NCBI GenBank assembly: GCA_021295915.1 | Contig: JAGWBK010000006.1 | Coordinates: forward strand, 1,575 to 65,574 | Source: Dehalococcoidia bacterium | GTDB lineage: Bacteria; Chloroflexota; Dehalococcoidia; Lucifugimonadales; UBA1123 | Length of the DNA: 64,000 bases | Direction: 5' to 3' | Shown: one piece after another, positions 1 to 8,167 of the stretch | Numbering within the stretch: position 1 is the first letter of the stretch | How the letters are laid out: each line of letters begins with the position of its first letter | Notes under the pieces: generated by a model | Told to the model about the DNA's origin: nothing | The model's input: the letters and a program-made list of their open reading frames with translations, nothing else | The model's database searches: none | Translations under genes and position numbers: made by a program

Positions 1-704
1 AGTCGCGCAATCGCGTACTGCACAACGTTAGTGTCCTGGAACTCGTCGATCATGAACTGGGAGTAGCGACCCTTGTACTTTTCGGCCACAGACTCATTGT
101 CCCTGAGGAGCAGGAATACCTTGAGAAGCAGGTCATCGAAGTCCACGGCATTTGACTGTCCCAGCAACGACTCGTAGCGTTGGTAGACTCGTCCAACTAC
201 TTCATCGAAGTAGCTGGCGGTGCGCATTGTGAATCCTTCGGCTGTAAGGATCTGGCTCTTAGCCCCTGAGATCGCCGAGAGAACCACTCTCGGAGAGAAC
301 TGCTTAGGGTCGACATCGGTCTCCCGCATCCCACGCTTGACCATTTCGAGTTGGTCAGAGTCATCGTAAATTGCGAAATTACGGTCAAGTCCAATTTCCT
401 CGCCGTCGCGGCGGAGTATCTGGGCGCAGAAGGCGTGGAATGTGCCAACTGTGAGCCTGTCAGAGCCGTACGGTGAGACGGTCTGGATCCGCTCCTTCAT
501 CTCACGAGCGGCCTTGTTTGTGAACGTTACCGCAGCGATTCGGCTGGGAGGGAGTCCAACTACCCGCAACAGGTACGCAATTCTGTACGTGATGAGTCGA
601 GTCTTGCCGCTTCCGGGCCCAGCGACGATCAACAGCGGCCCGTCGATGGCCTCAACCGCCTCACGCTGTCGTTCGTTAAGGCCTGAAAGAAACTCGGTCG
701 TCAT
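1..704 (-). CDS. uvrD: UvrD/PcrA-family DNA helicase, N-terminal part (cut by window edge)
   Basis: This is a superfamily 1A 3'-5' DNA helicase acting in nucleotide excision and mismatch repair and in replication-fork maintenance. Translating the minus strand from the ATG at 704 gives about 234 residues with the Q-motif (LNERQREAV), the Walker A motif GPGSGKT near residue 30, TFTNKAAREM, GTFHAF and a Walker B-like DEFQDTN just before the window edge. The C-terminal two thirds lie outside. It starts 33 bases downstream of the aminopropyltransferase gene on the same strand, so it may be co-transcribed with speD and speE. PcrA and UvrD cannot be told apart from this part alone. Confidence 0.93.
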   Translation of the reverse strand, partial: MTTEFLSGLNERQREAVEAIDGPLLIVAGPGSGKTRLITYRIAYLLRVVGLPPSRIAAVTFTNKAAREMKERIQTVSPYGSDRLTVGTFHAFCAQILRRDGEEIGLDRNFAIYDDSDQLEMVKRGMRETDVDPKQFSPRVVLSAISGAKSQILTAEGFTMRTASYFDEVVGRVYQRYESLLGQSNAVDFDDLLLKVFLLLRDNESVAEKYKGRYSQFMIDEFQDTNVVQYAIAR

Positions 705-737
705 GTAATTGAACCTTATAGGCGATCTTCTCGTCTC

Positions 738-1658
738 TTAGACGACAAATAGTGGCGCGTCCCGCGTAATTACACGCTGCTCGTTGGAGAAGGATTCTCG
801 CAGGTATTTCGGGACTGAAACCATCCCACGGAGCGTCGTCCCATCGAAGTAGCGAAGCTGCCCGCTTACGTGGTCGGCAATCCTGGCATCCACATCCTCA
901 GGAGACATTTTAGCCGGGTCATATTGCAGGGACCCGATCACGAATCCCCACGTCGACCCAAAGCTGGGCACAAAGGTCTCTGAAAGCGTTACCACAGGGA
1001 ACACGCTGGCGACTGTATTAGCAACGACGGAGAAACACTGTTCGTAAAACGACGGGCCCGTTGGGCCGGACTGAGAGACCATGACTCCGCCTTCGGTCAG
1101 TCGGTCACGGATGAGGCTGTAAAACTCCCGGGTAAAGAGAAGGTATGCAGGCCCTGCCTCCAGTGGGTCGGGGACGTCGATGATAATAACGTCGAATCGT
1201 TCGGACGTGGACTCCAGGTAAGCCAGGGCATCATCGTGGACCAGTTTGACCCTCGGATCACTGAAAGACCCCTGATGATGGTTAGGCAAGTAGTCGCGGC
1301 AGAGCTCCACGACTTTGCTGTCGATGTCCACCATCACAACGCTTTCGATGGTGTTGTGCCTGAGCACTTCTCGGACAGTCGCACCTTCTCCCCCTCCAGC
1401 CACGAACACTGAACTGGGGGCGCGATGGGAAATCATCGCCGGATGAACCAGTCCCTCGTGATAGACGAACTCGTCTACCTCAGTTGACTGGGTCTTCCCG
1501 TCCAGCACGAGGCTACGGCCGAATGCCGCGCCATCCTGCACCAAGACCTCCTGGTAAGGAGTGCGGCCGGAGAAATGGACTCTCTCGATACGTTCAGCCT
1601 GGTAGAGGTCTGGCGTAATCAGTTCATAGTGCCAGTTGCCGTCTGGCGGGCCTTCCAT
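738..1658 (-). CDS. speE: Polyamine aminopropyltransferase, ACL5/thermospermine-synthase-like
   Basis: It transfers an aminopropyl group from decarboxylated S-adenosylmethionine to a polyamine such as putrescine, agmatine or spermidine, in the cytoplasm. The 306-residue protein has an N-terminal beta domain and a Rossmann methyltransferase-like fold. The nucleoside-binding loop is GGGEG (residues 88-92) and the active-site segment is DVPDPLEAGP (161-170). The GGGEG loop, the DPLEAGP segment and the later FVPSFGSTWG stretch resemble plant ACL5 thermospermine synthase more than E. coli SpeE, which has GGGDG. It follows speD by 14 bases, which supports a dedicated decarboxylated-AdoMet supply. 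The exact acceptor amine cannot be read from the sequence. Confidence 0.9.
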   Translation of the reverse strand: MEGPPDGNWHYELITPDLYQAERIERVHFSGRTPYQEVLVQDGAAFGRSLVLDGKTQSTEVDEFVYHEGLVHPAMISHRAPSSVFVAGGGEGATVREVLRHNTIESVVMVDIDSKVVELCRDYLPNHHQGSFSDPRVKLVHDDALAYLESTSERFDVIIIDVPDPLEAGPAYLLFTREFYSLIRDRLTEGGVMVSQSGPTGPSFYEQCFSVVANTVASVFPVVTLSETFVPSFGSTWGFVIGSLQYDPAKMSPEDVDARIADHVSGQLRYFDGTTLRGMVSVPKYLRESFSNEQRVITRDAPLFVV

Positions 1659-1672
1659 CGTGACCTGTACGC

Positions 1673-2044
1673 TCAGATGGCCGCGGAGGCTGATGCGAAT
1701 ACGGCGCCTCGCTTCACATCCGAAATCGACACGTCTTCACACTCGAGCATCTTAACTATCAGGTCCGCGGCGCGAAGGGGCGTAAGGCTCGTCCCGCACG
1801 TAAATATATCGGCGGCGGCGTAAGAGTGTTCTGGCCACGTGTGTATCGAGATGTGCGACTCGGCGATTGCCACGATTCCCGTAACTCCAATGGGCCGAAA
1901 TTTGTGAAATGTCTCCCCCACTACAGTTGCCCCGGCTTCCTGTGCAGCGGTCAGAACTACCTTGCGAATAAAGTCGACATCGTCGAGGAGTTCTGCATTG
2001 CACTCTTTCAGATCAAGAAGCAGGTGCGTGCCTAGTGAATCCAA
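1673..2044 (-). CDS. speD: S-adenosylmethionine decarboxylase proenzyme (prokaryotic class 1B)
   Basis: It decarboxylates S-adenosylmethionine to supply the aminopropyl donor for polyamine synthesis. The 123-residue proenzyme self-cleaves to create a pyruvoyl cofactor. The cleavage site is Glu62-Ser63 in the segment AESHISIHTWPE, with catalytic His68 and Cys83, the same positions as in the well-studied Thermotoga enzyme. Length and motifs are those of the short bacterial and archaeal type. It is the first gene of a minus-strand speD-speE-(uvrD) group and has a consensus -10 box upstream at 2096-2101. Confidence 0.96.
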   Translation of the reverse strand: MDSLGTHLLLDLKECNAELLDDVDFIRKVVLTAAQEAGATVVGETFHKFRPIGVTGIVAIAESHISIHTWPEHSYAAADIFTCGTSLTPLRAADLIVKMLECEDVSISDVKRGAVFASASAAI

Positions 2045-2095
2045 TCACCAATCTCCGGAGCAGTATGAGGAAATCGCCAAGCCTGGCAGGTTCGC

Positions 2096-2101
2096 ATTAT
2101 A
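2096..2101 (-). promoter_or_regulatory. Candidate -10 element for speD-speE
   Basis: The minus strand reads a perfect TATAAT here, about 50 bases upstream of the speD start codon. No good -35 hexamer lies at the expected distance (the 17-base position reads GACGAG), so this is a partial promoter call. Confidence 0.35.
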
Positions 2102-2287
2102 CACGAATGCATATGCCCCTCGTCGAATCCCAGAACAACCTCTCTCAGTCGTGTCCGTCCGAATCATCCTCAGAAATCTGCTAACTATCGGACAAAACAA
2201 GACCAAAACTGTTGACGCGCCTTTGTATGGCAGGAGTTTACTCTTTGTTACATCAGGGCAGCTAGATAAAACTTGGTGGAAACCGAT

Positions 2288-2917
2288 ATGAACCTCTCTC
2301 TTGAACAGGCTCGGTTTCGTGGCTTAGTCCAGAGGCTGCCCGGAACCCCTACACTACCGATCCGTCTGCCGGTCGCCGTACCTCGCTCGGCGGTATTGCA
2401 CTTGCTGGCGCTTATGCTGGCATCAATCTCGCTGGCGGTCGTGCTCTTCCGGTTCAGCTCGTACCTCGAGACCCTGGGTAACTGGAGATACCTCGGAGTT
2501 GCGGCGGCCGAATTCGCCAACAGCGCGATGATGATCTTCCCGACCCCTGCCTCCGCATACACGTTTGCCATGGGCGCGGCTCTGAACCCTTTCCTGGTCG
2601 GCTTAATTGGCGGAGCTGCGGCTACGGTAGGCGAACTGATCGGCTACAACATCGGCTTACGAGGGAACTCAGTAGTTGCCGACCGACCAGGTATCCAGCG
2701 GTTCAGTAACTGGACGGAACGATGGGGCACAACTGCGCTCCTGGTCTGTGCCTCCCTGCCCGTACCATTTGACATAGCAGGTGTCTGGGCTGGCGCGACA
2801 CGGTATCCGCTCGCCAAGTTCATCCCAATCGTTTGCATAGGCAAAACCATTCGGGCGACAGGGATTGCGCTGGCAGGGTACTTTGGCCTCGAGGCCGCCT
2901 CCCAGTTCATTGGTTAG
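2288..2917 (+). CDS. VTT/SNARE-associated (DedA-like, TVP38/TMEM64) membrane protein
   Basis: This is an integral membrane protein of the VTT (SNARE-associated Golgi, DedA/TMEM64-related) superfamily. Members are implicated in lipid scrambling or flippase activity and envelope homeostasis. The 209-residue protein has a hydrophobic N-terminal helix (about residues 33-55), a re-entrant region with the family-like FPTPASAYTFAMGA stretch, a glycine-rich segment GLIGGAAATVGELIGY, and C-terminal membrane helices. I chose the ATG at 2288; an in-frame TTG at 2273 would add five residues. It is divergent from speD and stands alone. Its substrate is unknown. Confidence 0.8.
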   Translation: MNLSLEQARFRGLVQRLPGTPTLPIRLPVAVPRSAVLHLLALMLASISLAVVLFRFSSYLETLGNWRYLGVAAAEFANSAMMIFPTPASAYTFAMGAALNPFLVGLIGGAAATVGELIGYNIGLRGNSVVADRPGIQRFSNWTERWGTTALLVCASLPVPFDIAGVWAGATRYPLAKFIPIVCIGKTIRATGIALAGYFGLEAASQFIG

Positions 2918-3122
2918 GCGGCACGGTCAGCTAAGTACAGACATATACCTATTCTAGGTCGCATTTTTGGACAAGTGAGTTGCTGTTCAACCGCAGCGCA
3001 GCCTCCTTTACTTTGCTGGAATGGCTCATATAGCATCTAGTTGCAGAAGGTTCGACAGGCCAGACAGCAGGCTTGTCCAAAGGACCCAAGGGTCAGAACA
3101 CCTCTGCACTAATAGGCTATCC

Positions 3123-3743
3123 ATGACCGACTACCCTGATCTCGTTCAACAGATCTCCACCTGTGAGAAGTGCGGCCTTTCCGAGGGGCGAAACAAAAGC
3201 GTGCCTGGCGACGGGGCTCTTGACGCAGACATAATGTTCATCGGCGAGGGACCCGGATACCACGAAGACCGGCAGGGACTGCCTTTCGTTGGACAGGCCG
3301 GCAACCTGCTGAACGAAATGCTTGCCTCAATAGGGCTTTCCCGGCATGACGTGTACATCACGAATATGGTCAAGTGTCGCCCACCTAACAACCGCGATCC
3401 CTTCCCGGCAGAGCTACGCTCATGCGCGCCTTACCTGGACGCGCAGATAGAGCTGATTCAGCCGAAGGTGATTGTCGCGCTTGGGAGATTCTCGTTCGCC
3501 AAGTTCTTTCCCAATGAGTCCATAAGCCGGGCCAGGGGCAGACCTCGCAATTGGCGGGACCTCGTGATCTATCCTATGTACCACCCCGCGGCTGCGCTGC
3601 ACAATCCGGGCCTTCGTCCGGCAATTCAGCGCGACTTTTCAGCTCTTCCCGAGCTGATCCGCGAGGTAGCCGAGCGGCAGGCCACTGGCGACACGCAGGA
3701 GCGGGAGTCGGAGTCGGCACAGCAGCTCAGCATGTTCGAATAG
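3123..3743 (+). CDS. Uracil-DNA glycosylase, family 4 (Fe-S type)
   Basis: It removes uracil from DNA in base excision repair. The 206-residue protein carries the four cysteines of the 4Fe-4S cluster (Cys14, Cys17, Cys85, Cys101), motif 1 as GEGPG (41-45) and the HPAAA motif (154-158), all diagnostic of the family 4 enzymes of thermophiles and many other bacteria. The open frame extends upstream to 3021, but that part has no family similarity; the ATG at 3123 puts the first Cys pair where the family has it. The C-terminal tail ends in QLSMFE. Six bases separate it from the RNase J gene, so the two are likely one operon. Confidence 0.93.
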   Translation: MTDYPDLVQQISTCEKCGLSEGRNKSVPGDGALDADIMFIGEGPGYHEDRQGLPFVGQAGNLLNEMLASIGLSRHDVYITNMVKCRPPNNRDPFPAELRSCAPYLDAQIELIQPKVIVALGRFSFAKFFPNESISRARGRPRNWRDLVIYPMYHPAAALHNPGLRPAIQRDFSALPELIREVAERQATGDTQERESESAQQLSMFE

Positions 3744-3749
3744 AGGCCC

Positions 3750-5411
3750 ATGCCAGACCAAACACTTCGAGTAATCCCGCTCGGTGGACTGGGCGAGATT
3801 GGCCGAAACATGATGGTGTTGGAGTACGACAACGACATCATCGTTATCGACGCAGGTGTACTGTTTCCCGAAGATGACATGCCCGGGATCGACTTTGTCA
3901 TCCCGGACTTCACCTACCTGAGGGAGAACCAGGACCGCGTACGCGCCATTCTCATCACCCACGGCCACGAAGACCACATCGGTGCACTTCCCCATCTCTT
4001 AAGACAGATCAACGCTCCTGTCTATGCCTCAAGGCTCACTAACGGGTTGATTTCGGTGAAACTGCGCGAGCACGGCCTGCTCAGAAGTGCGCAGCTCAAC
4101 GTGGTAGAGCCTGGAATACCCTTCTCAATCTGCGATTCTTTCGATGCGGAGTTCTTCCGCGTCTGTCACTCGATTCCCGACGCCATGGGGATAGCCGTGA
4201 CAACGCCGCTGGGAGTAGTGATACACACGGGCGATTTCAAGATAGACCACACTCCAGCCGATGGTATTTCCACTGACTTCACGAGGCTCAGCCAGATTGT
4301 CGATGAGGGTGCGCTCCTACTGTTTTCGGACTCAACCTACGCCGAAGTAGACGGTTACACCGAGTCGGAGCAGCTAGTGGGTGAGGCGCTCGAGCGCGTG
4401 ATTGGCGAGGCGCCCGGCCGGGTGATGATAGCCACCTTCGCCTCGCTGATCTCCCGTATTCAGCAGATCATAGACGCGGCAGTCAAATACGACAGGAAAG
4501 TGACGGTAGTTGGTCGCAGCATGGTGAACAACGTCAAGATGGCCCTGGACATGGGCTATCTCGACGCGCCGGACGATGTCGTTATACCCATGTCCCAGGC
4601 GAGACAGCTTCCACTGGAAGAAGTCGTAATCGTCGCCACAGGCAGCCAGGGGGAACCCACTTCGGCACTGGTCCGAATCGCCAACGGAATGCACAACGAC
4701 ATCGAAATTGCACCGGGCGACACCGTCGTCCTGTCAGCGTCACCAATTCCCGGCAACGAGACCGTCGTCGCACGCACTATTGACAACCTGATCAGGCAGG
4801 GCGCGACCGTCCTGTACAGTCGCATCTCGATGGTGCACGTGCATGGTCACGCGTCAAAAGAAGAGCTCAAGATGATGTTGAGTATCGTGAGACCTAGGTA
4901 CTTCGTTCCGGTGCACGGAGAGTACAGGCACCTGACTCAACACGCGGCCATTGCGGCCGACATGGGGATTCCGTCCTCGCGGATTTTCGTCCTCGAGGAT
5001 GGGGACGTGCTGGAGATGGACAGCGAAAGCGCACTCGTACTTGACACTGTCCCGGCAGGCCACGTGTACATTGCTGGAAGGCAACTGTGGAACGCGGACA
5101 GCTCGATCTTCACTGAACGGAGAAAACTCGGAAGAGATGGCGTCGTCACAGTGACTGTTACGCTGAGTTCCAGGACCGGATTACTCCTGACAGACCCGGC
5201 CATCGGGTCTTTTGGCTTTGCGGATAACAGTGAGTCTGACACTGTTTTTGAAAATACTTCAAAACTGGTTTCGTCGTTCCTTGAAGACCCAGACAACGAC
5301 GGTCTAGATTTGGAACGTGTGAAGTCTCAGTTGACACGGTCAGTTGCGGACTTCCTGTACGGCGAGACACGTAGGAGACCGACAGTACTGACTGTGATCG
5401 AGCAGGTCTAG
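3750..5411 (+). CDS. rnj: Ribonuclease J
   Basis: This is a metallo-beta-lactamase/beta-CASP ribonuclease with endo- and 5'-3' exonuclease activity in mRNA decay and rRNA maturation. The 553-residue protein has the zinc-binding HGHEDHIG motif at residues 71-78, the HTGDFKID segment, an FSDSTYAE segment, the beta-CASP domain and a C-terminal domain. Length and order match bacterial RNase J1/J2. It lies immediately downstream of the uracil-DNA glycosylase. Presence of RNase J fits a Chloroflexota host. Confidence 0.96.
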   Translation: MPDQTLRVIPLGGLGEIGRNMMVLEYDNDIIVIDAGVLFPEDDMPGIDFVIPDFTYLRENQDRVRAILITHGHEDHIGALPHLLRQINAPVYASRLTNGLISVKLREHGLLRSAQLNVVEPGIPFSICDSFDAEFFRVCHSIPDAMGIAVTTPLGVVIHTGDFKIDHTPADGISTDFTRLSQIVDEGALLLFSDSTYAEVDGYTESEQLVGEALERVIGEAPGRVMIATFASLISRIQQIIDAAVKYDRKVTVVGRSMVNNVKMALDMGYLDAPDDVVIPMSQARQLPLEEVVIVATGSQGEPTSALVRIANGMHNDIEIAPGDTVVLSASPIPGNETVVARTIDNLIRQGATVLYSRISMVHVHGHASKEELKMMLSIVRPRYFVPVHGEYRHLTQHAAIAADMGIPSSRIFVLEDGDVLEMDSESALVLDTVPAGHVYIAGRQLWNADSSIFTERRKLGRDGVVTVTVTLSSRTGLLLTDPAIGSFGFADNSESDTVFENTSKLVSSFLEDPDNDGLDLERVKSQLTRSVADFLYGETRRRPTVLTVIEQV

Positions 5412-5510
5412 GCAGAACCGTCAAGGCTCGTACACCTGGCAGGGATATTGCACTGTTGGAGTAGTCTGGCCGTCTAGTGTCCAGTCTAGTCGCCAGTGAG
5501 GTCTTGCCAT

Positions 5511-8135
5511 ATGCCAGGGTCCAAGTCCGGGAATACGCCAGCAGCAAGCGGACACTCCGGCCTAACCCTTTTGACACTCTTTGCTCTCGTCACAATTGGC
5601 GGAGCAGCAGTTGCCGGATTCCTGTTCCGTCAGACGATCTTTGACGCCGTGAACGGAACTCGCGATCAGGTGTTAACGACAGTAGGGCTGGGATTCATCC
5701 CTATTTCACTGTGGCTGGGCGCGTTCGTGTTTGCGCTGGTCTTCCGAAGAAGCGCTCTTGGCTCAATAAACCTGTGGCTCGCATCTGTGGCAGCCGTGCT
5801 GGCGATAGTCGGCACTCTCTCATTCTTCAGACCGTTCGATGGCGCACTTGGCTGGTTCACGGGCTATGGATATTCAACGCTGGGCGGTAGCCTCGGCGAT
5901 GCAGTGATCGGCAGCCCCAACTGGCTTGGAGTGCTTCGAGTATCCGCGCTTGCCATCCTCGCATCTGCAATCGCCCTGCCCTTCCTCGCCTTCATTGTGG
6001 GTGGAGCCATTGCCCAGGGACTGGGTCTGGCATATCTAACGGCACTAATGGGGATACGCTCACTCTTTTCCAGGAGGCAACGGGCTGAGGAGCCGGCCGA
6101 TCTGCCCCCCCTTGCAGAGGCTCCAGTTCGACCAAGTTTCCTCATGGATGGCTATGGCTCTGAAGACAGTTCTCGGCCGGCCTGGGACGACAGAGACGAC
6201 GTCCAGAAATCCTACGAGGACTCTGCTCCCGTAACCTCGTTCGGTGGATTTAGCGAAGAGCCTGAGGAGGGCCTTTCTTCCTCCCGCACGACCTTCACCG
6301 TACCTGACGATTGGAGCTACTCAGGGGCAAACGGTGATGAATCAGCAGGGCGAACGTTACAGGATGACTTCGAAGACGAGCCAGAGCCTGTTCCCACGCC
6401 TGCATTTGCTTCAGCAAGCCTCGAAGAGGACTTTGGAAGATCCTTCGAACCGGATCCTCCTATCGTCCAGGAACCGGCATTCGGTCGGTCTGCTGACAAT
6501 ATGGGTCTGACGGACTTTACAGAGCCCAGTGTCCATGTACCGTCAGAAGCAACGCCCGCAGTGGGCGTTCAGAATGCCCCTGTCGCGCCCTCGCCGGCCC
6601 GAAAGCTCCTGTCCAAGATCACGGGGGGAGGATTGATGTGGCAGCGGCCAGCGATTGGCATGCTGAAGCAAGCGCCCGAGATGTCGATCTCATCCCAGGA
6701 ACTCAAAGACACTGCAGAGACTATTACCCAGACCCTGGGCGAGTACGGTGTGGAAGTCGAAGTTGGCCACGTAAGGCCTGGGCCGACTGTGACGATGTAC
6801 GGACTCGTCCCTGGCTGGATTCGCAAGTCCCGAGTCGTTAAGCAACTAGACAAGGAGGGGACCCCTCTTCGGGACGAATCAGGCCGACAGATCACAAAGC
6901 GGGAAGAGAATAAGACCCGCGTAAAGGTCGACAGCATCCTGGCACGGGAGAAGGACCTGGCACTTGCCCTTCGGACCCCTTCGATTCGCATCGAGACGCC
7001 GGCGATGGGCAAGTCACTGGTCGGCATCGAGGTCCCGAACCCAAATCCCAGCCTGGTTACCCTTCGAAACGTCATGGAGAGCCGAGAGTTCCAGAAACTC
7101 AGAAAGGATGCCCACCTGCCGGTTGCCCTGGGACGCGGCAGCGGGGGCGAGGCGGTCTCCTTCGACCTGGCAAAGATGCCTCACCTGCTTGTCGCGGGCG
7201 CGACAGGCAGCGGCAAGAGCGTCTGTCTCAACGCGATCGTATCCTGCCTTATCACTGAAAAGACTCCTGTCGAGGCCCGTCTGTTGCTGGTGGATCCCAA
7301 GAGGGTGGAACTCACGCCCTACAACGGGATTCCGCACCTGATGGCACCTGTCGTCGTGGAGACCGACACTGTCGTGGGTTATCTGAAGGGTCTGATCCGG
7401 GAGATGTTCGACCGGTACCGGCAGATGGAAGAGGTTGGTGTCCGCAACATCGAGGCATACAACAAGCGGATGCCAGATAACATGCCGTACCTGTGCGTGG
7501 TTATCGACGAGTTGGCGGACCTGATGATGACAGCTTCGTTTGACATCGAGCAGTCGTTGTGCAGGCTCGCCCAGCTCGGACGGGCCACAGGAATCCACCT
7601 CATCATCGCCACTCAACGGCCATCCGTGGACGTCCTGACAGGCCTGATCAAGGCAAACTTCCCGAGTCGTATCAGCTTCGGCGTCACCTCGCAGGTAGAC
7701 TCCAGGACGATTCTCGACACCGCCGGAGCAGACAAACTGCTGGGCCGCGGCGACATGCTCTACCTCCCGCTCGACGCCTCCAAGCCAGCACGTGTACAGA
7801 GCGTGTTCATCGGTGACGACGAGATTGGCGACATCGTGGACTTCTGGAAGAAGACCCCCTGGCCTCCGCTAAGGGAGATCGACCTGCTGGGAGGCGAAGG
7901 CCTTGACGAACACGGGAATGTCCAGGAAGACGACTCGCCCGACCGCGACGACATGTTCAACAAGGCACTCGAGCTTGCCCAGTCACATCGCAAACTTTCG
8001 ACCTCACTGCTCCAGAGACGACTCCGCATCGGTTATCCCCGCGCGGCTCGACTCATGGACCAGCTGGAGGAAGAAGGCATTGTGGGTCCAAGTGATGGCT
8101 CCAAGTCGAGGGATGTTATAATCAACCAGGCTTAG
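5511..8135 (+). CDS. ftsK: DNA translocase FtsK/SpoIIIE
   Basis: This is a septal, hexameric double-stranded DNA pump that clears chromosome termini during division. The 874-residue protein has several N-terminal membrane helices (about residues 15-180), a long acidic and Pro/Ser-rich linker (about 190-390), the alpha/beta motor with Walker A GATGSGKS near 565 and Walker B VVIDELADLMM near 663, and a C-terminal winged-helix gamma domain. I start at the ATG at 5511, which has TGAGG nine bases upstream; an in-frame GTG at 5496 is possible. It ends 32 bases before the carboxyltransferase gene. Confidence 0.95.
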   Translation: MPGSKSGNTPAASGHSGLTLLTLFALVTIGGAAVAGFLFRQTIFDAVNGTRDQVLTTVGLGFIPISLWLGAFVFALVFRRSALGSINLWLASVAAVLAIVGTLSFFRPFDGALGWFTGYGYSTLGGSLGDAVIGSPNWLGVLRVSALAILASAIALPFLAFIVGGAIAQGLGLAYLTALMGIRSLFSRRQRAEEPADLPPLAEAPVRPSFLMDGYGSEDSSRPAWDDRDDVQKSYEDSAPVTSFGGFSEEPEEGLSSSRTTFTVPDDWSYSGANGDESAGRTLQDDFEDEPEPVPTPAFASASLEEDFGRSFEPDPPIVQEPAFGRSADNMGLTDFTEPSVHVPSEATPAVGVQNAPVAPSPARKLLSKITGGGLMWQRPAIGMLKQAPEMSISSQELKDTAETITQTLGEYGVEVEVGHVRPGPTVTMYGLVPGWIRKSRVVKQLDKEGTPLRDESGRQITKREENKTRVKVDSILAREKDLALALRTPSIRIETPAMGKSLVGIEVPNPNPSLVTLRNVMESREFQKLRKDAHLPVALGRGSGGEAVSFDLAKMPHLLVAGATGSGKSVCLNAIVSCLITEKTPVEARLLLVDPKRVELTPYNGIPHLMAPVVVETDTVVGYLKGLIREMFDRYRQMEEVGVRNIEAYNKRMPDNMPYLCVVIDELADLMMTASFDIEQSLCRLAQLGRATGIHLIIATQRPSVDVLTGLIKANFPSRISFGVTSQVDSRTILDTAGADKLLGRGDMLYLPLDASKPARVQSVFIGDDEIGDIVDFWKKTPWPPLREIDLLGGEGLDEHGNVQEDDSPDRDDMFNKALELAQSHRKLSTSLLQRRLRIGYPRAARLMDQLEEEGIVGPSDGSKSRDVIINQA

Positions 8136-8167
8136 AAATCTGATTACACCACTTCGGACGGCATTCA

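Noticed and set aside
3021-3122. N-terminal extension of the uracil-DNA glycosylase frame
   Set aside because: The added residues have no family similarity and would push the first Fe-S cysteines too far from the N-terminus.
4374-4694. Antisense open frames inside rnj and other long genes
   Set aside because: They mirror strong coding genes, lack ribosome-binding sites and show no family motifs.
5496-5510. GTG start for FtsK
   Set aside because: The ATG at 5511 has a better-spaced ribosome-binding site (TGAGG).
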